NCBI GenBank assembly: GCA_947167015.1
Contig: CAMVGM010000014.1
Coordinates: forward strand, 1-48,943
Origin: an uncultured Bacteroidales bacterium
Lineage (GTDB): Bacteria > Bacteroidota > Bacteroidia > Bacteroidales > UBA932
DNA length: 48,943 nucleotides
Reading direction: 5' to 3'
Position 1 is the stretch's first letter. The number at the start of each line of letters is the position of its first letter. The translations under genes were made by a program, and so were the position numbers. The notes under the pieces were generated by a model that saw only the letters and a program-made list of their open reading frames with translations, did no database searches and was not told where the DNA came from. Shown here one piece after another: positions 16,970-27,490 of the stretch.

Positions 16970-17347
16970 CTATCTGGCGGCGATGCACTCGATCTCGACG
17001 AGGGCCCCCTTCGGAAGGGTCTTCACGGCCACGGCGCTGCGGGCGGGGAACGGCTCGGAGAAGAACTGCGCGTACACCTCGTTCATCGCGGCGAAGTCGC
17101 CCATGTCGGCCAGGAAGACCGTCGTCTTGACGACATTGGCCAAGGCCAGGCCCGCTTCGGCGAGGATGGCTTGTACGTTGCGCAGCGACTGGCGCGTCTG
17201 CTCGCGCACGCCCCCTTCTGGAAAGGCGCCCGTGGCGGGATCGATGGGTAATTGGCCGGAAAGGAACACCAGGCCGGCGCCGCTGTCGATCCCCTGGCTG
17301 TAGGGGCCGATGGCGGCAGGTGCGTTGATTGTGCTGACAGGTTTCAT
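16970..17347 (-). CDS. ridA: RidA family enamine/imine deaminase
   Basis: 125 residues, the normal length for RidA, which hydrolyses reactive enamines such as 2-aminoacrylate released by PLP enzymes. Signatures: NAPAAIGPYSQGI at the N-terminus, FLSGQLPIDPATG, and PARSAVAVKTLPKGALVEIE with Arg103 as the carboxylate-binding residue and Glu near 118-120. The ATG at 17347 is chosen because it begins MKPVSTINAP and follows a TAATTTTG box; a start 21 bp upstream would lie inside that promoter. The window also holds PLP enzymes (threonine aldolase, TrpB), but they are not adjacent. Confidence 0.95.
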   Translation of the reverse strand: MKPVSTINAPAAIGPYSQGIDSGAGLVFLSGQLPIDPATGAFPEGGVREQTRQSLRNVQAILAEAGLALANVVKTTVFLADMGDFAAMNEVYAQFFSEPFPARSAVAVKTLPKGALVEIECIAAR

Positions 17348-17356
17348 ATCAAATTG

Positions 17357-17393
17357 CAAAATTACCATTTTTCCGCAAAAATCCTTAAATTGG
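17357..17393. promoter_or_regulatory. Divergent -7 boxes between ridA and the secreted-protein gene
   Basis: On the minus strand TAATTTTG (17364-17357) serves ridA, 9 nt before its ATG. On the plus strand TAAATTGG (17386-17393) is a one-mismatch box about 30 nt before the ATG at 17423. The 75-bp gap has to hold both promoters, whose -33 regions would overlap. Neither has a clear -33 TTG at 20 nt. Confidence 0.45.
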
Positions 17394-17422
17394 CGCTTTG
17401 TACGACCTCAATCCGTTTTCCG

Positions 17423-19288
17423 ATGAGAAGCAAAGGCTTTTTCCGCACCGCAGCCGTGCTCCTGGCGCTGCTCGCCATCCTCCCCGCCCGGGCGGCCCAC
17501 AAGAATTTCAAGGTATCCGTCTATGTCCGCGCCTACGAGGTCCAGAAGATGAAGGACCGCGCCTGGCTCGAGTCTTCCTGGAGAATCATTTCCGACCAGC
17601 TGGACGTGGACAAGATCTACCTCGAGACGCACCGCGACCTGCTGCTCGTGGACGACGAGACCCTCGAGCAGGCCAAGGCTTTCTTCCTGAAACAGGGCAT
17701 CGAGGTCGCCGGCGGCATCACCTATACCATCAACGAGGCCAACGAATTCGAGACCTTCAGTTACTCCGACCCGGAGGACCGTGCGATGGTGCGCCGCATC
17801 GCGGAGCATACGGCGCGGCACTTCGACGAGTTCCTGCTGGACGACTTCTTCTTCACCAGCAGCAAGAAGGACGTCGAGATCGAGGCCAAGGGGAAGCGGA
17901 GCTGGACCGAATACCGCCTGGCCCTGCTGAAGGAAGCCGGGCAGAACCTGGTCGTGGGCCCGGCGAAGGCCGTCAATCCCAAGGTCAAGGTGATCATCAA
18001 ATACCCCAACTGGTACGACCATTTCCAGGGCCTGGGCTTCAGCCTCGAGGACGGCCCGCAGATCTTCGACGGCGTATGGACGGGCACCGAGACGCGTGAC
18101 CCCGGCAGCGCGCAGCACCTGCAGAACTACCTGGGTTACAATATCATGCGCTATTTCGAGCACATCTCCGGCGGGCGCAACGGCGGCGGCTGGGTGGACT
18201 CCGGCGGCATCACCATGAGCATGGACCGCTATGCGGAGCAGCTGCACCTGACGGCCATCGCCAAGGCGCGCGACGTGATGCTCTTCGCCTGGAACCAGCT
18301 GCTGGACGTGAAGCTGAATCCGCGTTTCCGCGCGCCCTGGCAGGGCACGGGAACCAGCTGGGACTACGATGCGATGACGGCCCCCTTCCGGAAGGGGAAG
18401 CAGACCGTGACGCCCACCACGATGGCGCGGATCGCGGACGTCGTGCTCCGCCAGGCGGACGAACTGACCGGCAAGCTGGGCGAGCCGGTGGGCATCTGGA
18501 ATTACAAGCCCTTCCACTCCCTGGGCGAGGATTTCCTGCAGAACTACCTCGGCATGATCGGCCTGCCGATGGACATGTATTCCACGTTCCCGGAGGGCCG
18601 CAAGACCGTCCTGCTGACGGAGCAGGCGGCGGCCGACCCGGACATCGTGGCCAAGATGGAGCGGCAGTTGCGCAGCGGCGGCGACGTGCTCATCACGACG
18701 GGCCTGCTGAAGGCCATCCCGGAGAAGATCGCGGACATCGCGGAACTGCGCTGCACCGACCTGAAGGCCCTCGTCAACGATTTCGGCCGCTACGGAAGCA
18801 GCGGGCGTGACATCCTCATCCCGCAGATCCGCTACCTGACCAACGACAGTTGGGAGGTGATCAGCGCCGGACGGCCCCTGACGGGCGGCGTGTCCGGCTA
18901 CCCCGTGCTGCACAAGGCGAAGTATTCGGAGGGCTACCTCTACGTGCTCGCCGTACCGGACGACCCGGGCAACCTCTACGACTTCCCGACGCCGGTCCTG
19001 AACGAGCTGCGCCGCATCCTGAGCCGCGACCTCGACCTCTGCCTGGAAGGCCCCGCGAAGGTCAGCCTCTTCCTGTATGACAACCGGACCGTGATCGTCG
19101 AGAACTTCAACGACACGCCGGTGGACGTCCGCCTGGTCGGGAACGCCTCCCTGAAATCTTTCACCGACCTCGAAAGCGGGGCCGTCACGCCTGCCGTACA
19201 GATCCCCGGCGGCTACCGGCGCGATCCGCAGGCCGGCGCCGCCTTCACCCTCCCCGCCCACTCCTACCGGGCTTTCCGCTACGAATAA
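17423..19288 (+). CDS. Secreted protein of unknown function, possibly a TIM-barrel glycosidase-like enzyme
   Basis: 621 residues starting with a Sec signal peptide (MRSKGFFRTAAVLLALLAIL, cleavage likely after PARAA). I do not recognise the family with certainty. The N-terminal half reads like a beta/alpha barrel: SVYVRAYEVQKM, KIYLETHRD, EVAGGITYTINE, an acidic strand end FDEFLLDDFFF, VKVIIKYPNWYDHFQG and FDGVWTGTETRDP. The acidic pair in LLDDFFF and the later TGTE are where a barrel glycosidase would place catalytic residues, but this is only analogy. The C-terminal 200 residues look like a glutaminase-like/Rossmann piece (DVLITTGLLKAI) followed by a beta-sandwich. It precedes an EamA transporter, DUF3810 and a GH43 gene, so a role in glycan use is possible. 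Confidence 0.6.
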   Translation: MRSKGFFRTAAVLLALLAILPARAAHKNFKVSVYVRAYEVQKMKDRAWLESSWRIISDQLDVDKIYLETHRDLLLVDDETLEQAKAFFLKQGIEVAGGITYTINEANEFETFSYSDPEDRAMVRRIAEHTARHFDEFLLDDFFFTSSKKDVEIEAKGKRSWTEYRLALLKEAGQNLVVGPAKAVNPKVKVIIKYPNWYDHFQGLGFSLEDGPQIFDGVWTGTETRDPGSAQHLQNYLGYNIMRYFEHISGGRNGGGWVDSGGITMSMDRYAEQLHLTAIAKARDVMLFAWNQLLDVKLNPRFRAPWQGTGTSWDYDAMTAPFRKGKQTVTPTTMARIADVVLRQADELTGKLGEPVGIWNYKPFHSLGEDFLQNYLGMIGLPMDMYSTFPEGRKTVLLTEQAAADPDIVAKMERQLRSGGDVLITTGLLKAIPEKIADIAELRCTDLKALVNDFGRYGSSGRDILIPQIRYLTNDSWEVISAGRPLTGGVSGYPVLHKAKYSEGYLYVLAVPDDPGNLYDFPTPVLNELRRILSRDLDLCLEGPAKVSLFLYDNRTVIVENFNDTPVDVRLVGNASLKSFTDLESGAVTPAVQIPGGYRRDPQAGAAFTLPAHSYRAFRYE

Positions 19289-19297
19289 TCTGGGAAA

Positions 19298-20224
19298 ATG
19301 GCATCGGACAAGCTCAGGGGACATCTATCCATCGGCGCGGCCTATACGATCTTCGGGCTGAACCTGGTGTTCTGCAAGGATATCGCGAACTCGGCTTCCG
19401 TGGCGCCGCAGGTGCTCTTCACCCTGCGGGCCGTCGGAGCCACAGCCCTGTTCTGGCTGATCTCGCTCTTCCTGCCGAAGGAGAAGATGGACAAGGGCGA
19501 CCGCCTGCGCATCATCGGAGCGTCCTTCCTGGGGCTGTTCATGCCGCAGATGACCTTCCTGATGGGAATCGCGGAGGCCACGGCCATCGATGCGGCCATC
19601 CTGGGGACCCTGGGGCCCATCTTCACGATGATCTTCGCGTTCCTCTTCCTCAAAGAGCCGATCACCGGCAAGAAGGCGGGAGGCGTCGCCCTCAGCCTGG
19701 CCGGCGTCCTGTTCCTGATCTTCAATTCGGTGCATACCGGCGGCGCCTCTTCCACGAGCCCCCGGGGCTTTGCGCTGCTGCTCCTGAACAGCATCACCTT
19801 CTCGCTGTACCTGGGGATCTACCGGCCGCTCATTTCGAAATACAGCGTGATTACGTTCATGAAGTGGTCCTTCCTGTTCTCGCTGCTGATGTCCCTCCCG
19901 CTCTCGGCGAAGGGGCTCGTGACCACGGACTATGCGGCCATCCCCGTCCAGGTCCGCTGGGAAATCGGCTATCTGATCCTGTTCGCCACCGTTTTCGCCT
20001 ACTATCTGATCCCGTACGGACAGAAGTTCATCCGGCCGACGCTGGTGAGCATGTACAACTATCTCTCCCCCGTGATCGCCACGGTCGTGAGCATCTGGAC
20101 GGGACTGGACGTGCTTACCTGGCAGAAGCTCCTGGCTACCGTCGTGATTGTCAGCGGCGTCGTCCTGGTGAGCCGCAGCCGTGCCGCTGCCGCCGGACCT
20201 GCGGCCGCTCCCCGTAAAGAATGA
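19298..20224 (+). CDS. DMT superfamily (EamA) transporter
   Basis: 308 residues with ten predicted transmembrane helices in two EamA repeats: the first includes AAYTIFGLNLVFCKDIAN and ATAIDAAILGTLGPIFTMIF, the second FALLLLNSITFSLYLGIYRP and RPTLVSMYNYLSPVIATVVS. Members of this family move metabolites or nucleotide/amino-acid compounds; the substrate cannot be read here. It starts 9 bp after the secreted-protein gene and overlaps the next gene by 4 bp (ATGA), so these genes are probably cotranscribed. Confidence 0.9.
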   Translation: MASDKLRGHLSIGAAYTIFGLNLVFCKDIANSASVAPQVLFTLRAVGATALFWLISLFLPKEKMDKGDRLRIIGASFLGLFMPQMTFLMGIAEATAIDAAILGTLGPIFTMIFAFLFLKEPITGKKAGGVALSLAGVLFLIFNSVHTGGASSTSPRGFALLLLNSITFSLYLGIYRPLISKYSVITFMKWSFLFSLLMSLPLSAKGLVTTDYAAIPVQVRWEIGYLILFATVFAYYLIPYGQKFIRPTLVSMYNYLSPVIATVVSIWTGLDVLTWQKLLATVVIVSGVVLVSRSRAAAAGPAAAPRKE

Positions 20225-21255
20225 TGAAGATGGAAAAACCGGTCCGCAAATCGCTTGGAAGCGCCCTCGTGGCCGCGCTGCTGCTGGGCGTAGTGCTGAT
20301 GTGCCGCTCCCGGACCGCCTGGGCGGACTGGTATGCGCTGCACTTCTACCCGGCGTGGTCGGGCGCGGTGTCGTGGCTGAGCGCCCGGGTGCCTTTCTCG
20401 CTGGACGAGTGGGTGGTGATCCTGGCGGCCGTCCTCGCCCTCGCCCACCTGGTCCGCCTGCGGAAACGCTGGGCGGCGCTGCTCGCCCTGCTGCTCTGGA
20501 TCACGGTCTGGTTCTACGGGGGATGGGGCATCAACTACTTCCGCAGCAGCATCTTCGAGCGCGCCGGGAAACGCCCGGAGGTCTTCGAGCCGCAGCGCTT
20601 CCGCCTCTTCCTGGAGGACTATGCGCAACAGCTGAACGCCAGCTACCGCCCCGTCGAGGAACTGGACCGGGCGGCGGTCGAGCAAGAAGTAAAACAGTAC
20701 TACGCGACGCTCTCCCCCGACTGGGGGCTGGCGAAACCGAAGGCCTGGCAGCGGCCGAAGCGCCTGGTCGTCAACCGCCTTTACTCCGCCGTGGGCGTCA
20801 CCGGCTACGTCGGCCCGTTCTTCAGCGAGATCCAGGTCAACGAGGACACGCCGGACCGGCAGTACCCTTTCCTCTTCGCGCACGAACTCTCGCACCTGCT
20901 CGGCGTGAGCAGCGAGGCGGAGGCGAACTTCTGGGCCTGGCAGGCCTGCCGGGCGTCCGCCGATCCGCTGGTCCGCTATGCCGGCCTCCAGTCCCTCCTG
21001 CCCTATGTGCTGAGCAATGCGCGCGCGGCGCTGCCGGAAGAGGAGTTCGTCCGCTGGCGGGACACGCTCCGGCCGGAGGTAAAGGCGGTGCTGCAAGACG
21101 AGCAGGCGTTCTGGCGGGAGCGCTACGTCCCCTGGATCGGCCGCCTGCAGTCCAAGTTCTACAACCTCTTCCTGAAAGGGCACCGCATCCGCTCGGGCAT
21201 GGCGAACTACAACGAGGTCGTCCAGATGATCCTGACCCTCCAAGATAATCCTTAA
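20221..21255 (+). CDS. DUF3810 membrane-anchored putative metalloprotease
   Basis: 344 residues, with N-terminal hydrophobic segments at about 12-28, 64-78 and 85-103, then a globular domain. The zinc-protease-like HELSH motif (His221, Glu222, His225, in FAHELSHLLGV) is followed by SSEAEANFWAWQAC, where the Glu could be the third ligand, as in other gluzincin-type enzymes. Family membership (DUF3810, a Bacteroidetes family) is from recall of this pattern; proteolytic activity is an inference from HExxH. The first codon overlaps the EamA stop by 4 bp. The GH43 lipoprotein gene starts 12 bp downstream. Confidence 0.82.
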   Translation: MMKMEKPVRKSLGSALVAALLLGVVLMCRSRTAWADWYALHFYPAWSGAVSWLSARVPFSLDEWVVILAAVLALAHLVRLRKRWAALLALLLWITVWFYGGWGINYFRSSIFERAGKRPEVFEPQRFRLFLEDYAQQLNASYRPVEELDRAAVEQEVKQYYATLSPDWGLAKPKAWQRPKRLVVNRLYSAVGVTGYVGPFFSEIQVNEDTPDRQYPFLFAHELSHLLGVSSEAEANFWAWQACRASADPLVRYAGLQSLLPYVLSNARAALPEEEFVRWRDTLRPEVKAVLQDEQAFWRERYVPWIGRLQSKFYNLFLKGHRIRSGMANYNEVVQMILTLQDNP

Positions 21256-21267
21256 ATATGAACTGAT

Positions 21268-22611
21268 ATGAAGACACGTTCCCTTCTCCTCTGTCTCGCG
21301 GCGTTTGCGGTCCTTTCGGCCTGCACGCCGAAGGAAGGCGCCCGGCTCAAGACCTGCATTTTCCCGGGCGACTATCCCGATCCCACCATCCTGCGGGACG
21401 GCGGCGATTTCTACATGACGCACTCGTCGTTCACCTACTTCCCCGCCCTGCTCATCTGGCATTCCACGGACCTGGTCCACTGGGAGCCGGTCGTTCGCGC
21501 GGTCGAAGACGGCGACTACTCCATCTTCGCCCCGGACCTGTGCAAGGTGGACGGCAGATACTATATCTATTATCCGACGAGCCGGGGCGAGAATTACGTC
21601 GTCACGGCCGACCGCATCGAGGGGCCCTGGAGCAAGCCGGTCAAATTGGACGTGGGCGGGATCGACCCGGGGCACGTCGTGGCCGAGGACGGGCAGCGTT
21701 ACCTCTATACCAACAACGGCTTCGTGACGCCGCTCGCCGCCGACGGGCTTTCCGCCGCCGGACGGCCCCGGAAGGTCTATGACGGCTGGGAGTACCCCGC
21801 CGAGTGGGAGACCGAGGGGATGTGGCTCGAATCGCCCAAGCTCTTCAAGCGCGGCGAATGGTTCTACCTCGTGAGCGCGGAAGGCGGCACCGCCGGCCCG
21901 GTGACGAGCCACATGGTCGTGGTGGCGCGCAGCAAGTCCGCCCTCGGACCGTGGGAGAACAGCCCGCACAACCCGATGGTCCACACCTATTCCGGCGACG
22001 AAGCCTGGTGGTCCAAGGGCCACGGCACGCTGGTGGACGACGCCGCCGGCAATTGGTATGTCGTCTATCACGCCTATCGCAACGGCTTCCATACCCTGGG
22101 GCGCAGCACCATCGTCGAGAGCGTGGAATGGACGAAGGACGGCTGGCCGGTCCTGGCCGAGAAAGACGGCGCGAAATGGGAGCAGCGGGGCCTGCAGGGC
22201 GACTACGGCTACCTGCGTGATTACGGCAACCCCCTGCTCTGGGCGCGCTGGCAGCCCGGTTTCGAGGGCGGCACGCTGATGACGACGACGGCCGTGGACG
22301 AGTCCTACGAGATCACGGCAGAGTTCTCCGTGCCGGAAGGCGGGGCGGCCGGCCTGTACCTGTTCTACAACGAGCAAGCCTTCTTCGGCATCCAGGGAGA
22401 AGCGTCCACCCTGGCCATCCGCATCCGGAACGAGCGCAACCAGGCGAGCCTGTGGCAGCGCGAGGACGACGGCGAATGGATCGCCCTGTCCAGCGACGTG
22501 GACCTCTCCGGCTTCCACCACAACAATTACCAGGGCTTCTTCGCCCTGCGTCCCGCCTATCTGCTGAGCGGCGGAGCGCAACTGAAAAGTTTCGAATACA
22601 CCCCGTTGTAA
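21268..22611 (+). CDS. GH43 glycoside hydrolase lipoprotein
   Basis: 447 residues. A lipoprotein signal (MKTRSLLLCLAAFAVLSACT, lipobox L-S-A-C, Cys19) suggests surface or periplasmic anchoring. The five-bladed propeller of GH43 starts at DYPDPTILRDGGDFYMTHSS (catalytic base Asp38 region), with IFAPDLCKVDGRYYIYYPT supplying the pKa-modulating Asp, and EGMWLESPKLFKRGEWFYL the general-acid Glu. The C-terminal ~130 residues look like the beta-sandwich domain often attached to GH43 xylosidases/arabinofuranosidases. Substrate probably arabinose- or xylose-containing plant glycans (family knowledge only). No SusC/SusD pair is nearby, so it is not in a standard polysaccharide utilisation locus. Confidence 0.92.
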   Translation: MKTRSLLLCLAAFAVLSACTPKEGARLKTCIFPGDYPDPTILRDGGDFYMTHSSFTYFPALLIWHSTDLVHWEPVVRAVEDGDYSIFAPDLCKVDGRYYIYYPTSRGENYVVTADRIEGPWSKPVKLDVGGIDPGHVVAEDGQRYLYTNNGFVTPLAADGLSAAGRPRKVYDGWEYPAEWETEGMWLESPKLFKRGEWFYLVSAEGGTAGPVTSHMVVVARSKSALGPWENSPHNPMVHTYSGDEAWWSKGHGTLVDDAAGNWYVVYHAYRNGFHTLGRSTIVESVEWTKDGWPVLAEKDGAKWEQRGLQGDYGYLRDYGNPLLWARWQPGFEGGTLMTTTAVDESYEITAEFSVPEGGAAGLYLFYNEQAFFGIQGEASTLAIRIRNERNQASLWQREDDGEWIALSSDVDLSGFHHNNYQGFFALRPAYLLSGGAQLKSFEYTPL

Positions 22612-22626
22612 AGTTTCCGCCAATTT

Positions 22627-22642
22627 TGGCACGGTGCTTGCA
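22627..22642 (+). promoter_or_regulatory. Sigma-54 (RpoN) promoter consensus
   Basis: TGGCACGGTGCTTGCA matches the sigma-54 consensus TGGCACGN4TTGCW at every defined position, with GG at 22628-22629 and GC at 22640-22641 at the required spacing. Predicted start near 22653. It faces away from the GH43 gene and toward an intrinsic terminator, with no open frame between. Confidence 0.65.
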
Positions 22643-22652
22643 ATTAAGGTAA

Positions 22653-22727
22653 ATCGAATAGATTTTCATTGGTTAATGATTTTGGTTAGATTGAGAAAAG
22701 GCTGCGATGTGAATCGCGGCCTTTTTC
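22653..22727 (+). ncRNA. Predicted sigma-54-dependent small RNA
   Basis: About 75 nt between the inferred sigma-54 start and the T-tract of the terminator at 22696-22726. The body contains a small hairpin TCATT-GGTT-AATGA (22666-22679) and a U- and G-rich single-stranded stretch, followed by the terminator stem with a GTGA tetraloop. No start codon with a usable frame is seen. An antisense-acting RNA is possible; the target is unknown. Prediction rests only on promoter plus terminator. Confidence 0.45.
22696..22726 (+). terminator. Intrinsic terminator
   Basis: Stem AAAAGGCTGCGAT / ATCGCGGCCTTTT with one T-G wobble, GTGA tetraloop, then a T-run. It lies 85 bp after the GH43 stop and before the threonine aldolase start; it would end both the GH43 transcript and the predicted small RNA. 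Confidence 0.8.
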
Positions 22728-22784
22728 GTTTCGTTTTTTTTTCTTACCTTGCAACCCGTTAACGATTAGTTAGTAGCGGCACCT

Positions 22785-23822
22785 ATGTACCATTTCGAAA
22801 GCGACTATCTGGAAGGCTGCGCTCCGCAGATCCTCGAGGCGCTCCGGGAGACGAACCTGGAGCAGACCCTGGGCTACGGAGAGGATGCGCATTGCGCGCT
22901 GGCGGCCGACCGCATCCGCTACGTCTTCGACTGCCCCGGTGCCGAGGTGCATTTCCTCGTGGGCGGCACCCAGACCAACGCTACCGTGATCGCCTCCCTG
23001 CTGCGCCCGCACCAGGGCGTGCTCTGCGCCGAAAGCGCCCACATCAACGTGCACGAGACCGGCGCCGTGGAGCACTCCGGGCACAAGGTGCTCGCCCTGT
23101 CCCCCCGCGACGGCAAGATCAGCGCGGACCAGATCCTCGCCGCGCTCGAGGCACATCATACGGACTTCAGCCGCGAACATATGGTCCAGCCCGGGATGGT
23201 GTACCTATCCTTCCCCACGGAACTGGGCACGCTTTATACCCTGCAGGAGCTGGAGGATATCCGGAAGGTCTGCACCGACTGGGAACTGCCGCTGTTCATC
23301 GACGGCGCCCGCCTGGGCTACGGCCTGGAGGCCTCCGGCTGCAACGTCCTGCCCCGCGACATCGCCCGCCTGGCCGACGTCTTCTACGTCGGCGGCACCA
23401 AGCAGGGCGCCCTCTTCGGCGAAGCCGTCGTCTTTTCCAACCCCGCCCTGGCCGAGGATTTCCGCTACTGTATCAAGCAGAACGGCGGCATGCTCGCGAA
23501 GGGACGCCTGCTGGGCATCCAGTTCGAAGTCCTGATGAACGAAGGACTGTATTTCAAGCTCGCCCGCCGCGCCGACCGGCTCGCCGACCGCATCCGCGAA
23601 GCCTTCCGCCGCAAGGGCGTGGAATTCCTCGTAGAAAACACCACCAACCAGATTTTCCCCGTTCTCGAGATCGACGCCATCGACCGTCTCTCGGTCGAGT
23701 TCGGCGTCGAGCGATGGCAGACCGTGGACGAAACGCGCGCAGCCGTGCGTTTCTGCACGAGCTGGGCCACGGCCGAGAGCGCCGTCGAGGCTCTCGAATC
23801 CTACATTCATAACAACTTATAG
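22785..23822 (+). CDS. Low-specificity L-threonine aldolase family protein
   Basis: 345-residue PLP enzyme of fold type I (beta-eliminating lyase/threonine aldolase group), which splits threonine or allo-threonine to glycine and acetaldehyde. Visible motifs: FESDYLEGCAPQILEAL at the N-terminus, VGGTQTNATVIASLLRP (cofactor phosphate region), SAHINVHETGAVEHSGHKV with the aromatic-stacking His, FIDGARLGYGL (Asp binding the pyridine nitrogen) and YVGGTKQGALFGEA with PLP Lys206. An upstream box TACCTTGC resembles a -7 element. The next gene starts 35 bp on and is also a PLP enzyme. Confidence 0.88.
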   Translation: MYHFESDYLEGCAPQILEALRETNLEQTLGYGEDAHCALAADRIRYVFDCPGAEVHFLVGGTQTNATVIASLLRPHQGVLCAESAHINVHETGAVEHSGHKVLALSPRDGKISADQILAALEAHHTDFSREHMVQPGMVYLSFPTELGTLYTLQELEDIRKVCTDWELPLFIDGARLGYGLEASGCNVLPRDIARLADVFYVGGTKQGALFGEAVVFSNPALAEDFRYCIKQNGGMLAKGRLLGIQFEVLMNEGLYFKLARRADRLADRIREAFRRKGVEFLVENTTNQIFPVLEIDAIDRLSVEFGVERWQTVDETRAAVRFCTSWATAESAVEALESYIHNNL

Positions 23823-23857
23823 AAGAACCATTTATTAATCGTCAAATAAACAAAGTC

Positions 23858-25171
23858 ATGAAACAGAAAAGATACATCCTCCCGGAATCCGAGATTCCTA
23901 CGCAGTGGTACAACATCCAGGCTGACATGGTGAACAAGCCGCAGCCGATGATCCATCCCGGCACCAAGCAGCCCATCAAGGCCGAAGACCTCTATCCCCT
24001 CTTCGCCCAGGAATGCGCCAACCAGGAAGTGAACCAGACCGACCGCTGGATCGACATCCCGGAAGACGTGCGCGAGAAGTATGCCTACTACCGCTGCACC
24101 CCGCTGGTGCGCGCCTACGGCCTCGAGGAGGCGATCGGCACGCCGGCGCACATCTATTTCAAGAACGAGAGCGTGAACCCGCTGGGCTCCCACAAGCTCA
24201 ACTCCGCCATCCCGCAGGCCTACTACTGCAAGCAGCAGGGCGTGACCAACGTCACCACCGAGACCGGAGCCGGACAGTGGGGCGCCGCCCTCTCCTACGC
24301 CGCCAAGCTCTACGGCCTGGACTGCGCGGTCTATCAGGTCAAGATCAGCTACGAGCAGAAGCCGTACCGCCGCAGCATCATGAACGTGTTCGACGCCCTC
24401 GTGACCCCGTCCCCGTCGATGTCCACCCGCGCCGGCAAGGACATCCTCACCGCCGACCCGAACCACCAGGGTTCCCTCGGCACGGCCATCTCCGAGGCGG
24501 TCGAGCTGGCGATGACCACCCCGAACTGCAAGTACCTGCTGGGTTCCGTGCTCAGCCACGTCTGCCTGCACCAGACCGTCATCGGCCTGGAGGCCGAGAA
24601 GCAGATGGCGATGGCCGGCGAATATCCCGACATCGTGATCGGCTGCTTCGGCGGCGGCTCCAACTTCAGCGGCATCTCCTTCCCGTTCCTGCGCCACAAC
24701 CTGCTGGACGGCAAGAAGACGCGTTTCATCGCCGCGGAACCGGCCTCCTGCCCCAAGCTGACCAAGGGTGAGTTCAAGTATGACTTCGGCGACGAGACGG
24801 GCCTGACCCCGCTCATCCCGATGTTCTCGCTGGGCCACGACTTCCGTCCCGCCAACATCCACGCGGGCGGCCTGCGCTACCACGGCGCCGGCGCCATCGT
24901 CTCCCAGCTCCTGAAGGACGGCCTGATGGAAGCGGTGGACATCCGCCAGCTGGATTCCTTCGCCGCCGGTACGCTCTTCGCCCAGGCGGAAGGCATCATC
25001 CCGGCTCCGGAGTCCTGCCACGCCATCGCGGCCACCATCGCCGAAGCCAAGAAGTGCGCGGAGACCGGCGAGGCGAAGACCATCCTCTTCAACCTCTCGG
25101 GCCACGGCCTCGTGGACATGAGCGCTTACGACCAGTATATCTCCGGCACGATGGCCAACACGGGCGAATAG
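23858..25171 (+). CDS. Type-2 tryptophan synthase beta-like protein (TrpB2)
   Basis: 437-residue PLP enzyme. The N-terminal extension (ESEIPTQWYNIQADM, PIKAEDLYPLFAQEC) and motifs match the TrpB2 group rather than the shorter TrpB1. PLP Lys113 is in NPLGSHKLNSA, the catalytic Glu in TETGAGQWGAALSY, and the phosphate cup in IGCFGGGSNFSG. No trpA or other trp gene is nearby, which is normal for TrpB2. Proposed activity is the indole plus serine reaction, possibly for indole salvage; the true substrate in this organism is not shown. A strong terminator follows 25 bp after the stop. Confidence 0.9.
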   Translation: MKQKRYILPESEIPTQWYNIQADMVNKPQPMIHPGTKQPIKAEDLYPLFAQECANQEVNQTDRWIDIPEDVREKYAYYRCTPLVRAYGLEEAIGTPAHIYFKNESVNPLGSHKLNSAIPQAYYCKQQGVTNVTTETGAGQWGAALSYAAKLYGLDCAVYQVKISYEQKPYRRSIMNVFDALVTPSPSMSTRAGKDILTADPNHQGSLGTAISEAVELAMTTPNCKYLLGSVLSHVCLHQTVIGLEAEKQMAMAGEYPDIVIGCFGGGSNFSGISFPFLRHNLLDGKKTRFIAAEPASCPKLTKGEFKYDFGDETGLTPLIPMFSLGHDFRPANIHAGGLRYHGAGAIVSQLLKDGLMEAVDIRQLDSFAAGTLFAQAEGIIPAPESCHAIAATIAEAKKCAETGEAKTILFNLSGHGLVDMSAYDQYISGTMANTGE

Positions 25172-25196
25172 CCGAAGTATCAATACTTTGTAAGAG

Positions 25197-25225
25197 AACC
25201 GGGCACAATGTGTCCGGTTTTTTTC
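25197..25225 (+). terminator. Intrinsic terminator after trpB2
   Basis: Ten-pair stem AACCGGGCAC / GTGTCCGGTT (one G-T pair), AAT loop, then a run of seven T. Clear rho-independent form. Confidence 0.85.
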
Positions 25226-25233
25226 TACCTTTG
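25226..25233 (+). promoter_or_regulatory. -7 box of hppA
   Basis: TACCTTTG matches TAnnTTTG and directly abuts the T-tract of the preceding terminator, 14 nt before the hppA ATG. No TTG at the -33 position; that region is occupied by the terminator stem. Confidence 0.5.
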
Positions 25234-25247
25234 TAAAAATCGATCCT

Positions 25248-27422
<2,175 letters not shown>

Positions 27423-27438
27423 CCTTCCCCCTTGGATA

Positions 27439-27474
27439 CAGAAAGCCCGCGGACGATCGTCCGCGGGCTTTCTG
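27439..27474. terminator. Bidirectional terminator between hppA and pfp
   Basis: Perfect 16-bp palindrome around a GATC loop: CAGAAAGCCCGCGGAC and its complement. A and T-rich outer arms (AGAAA, TTTCT) let it serve both converging genes. Confidence 0.85.
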
Positions 27475-27490
27475 CTTGTAGATGAAGGTC

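Noticed and set aside
21268..22611. Polysaccharide utilisation locus around the GH43 gene
   Set aside because: No SusC/SusD-like pair or hybrid regulator is adjacent; the receptor at 30611 lacks a SusD partner.
20059..22632. Long minus-strand frame opposite the EamA, DUF3810 and GH43 genes
   Set aside because: Spans three genes with recognisable domains on the plus strand; only a composition effect.
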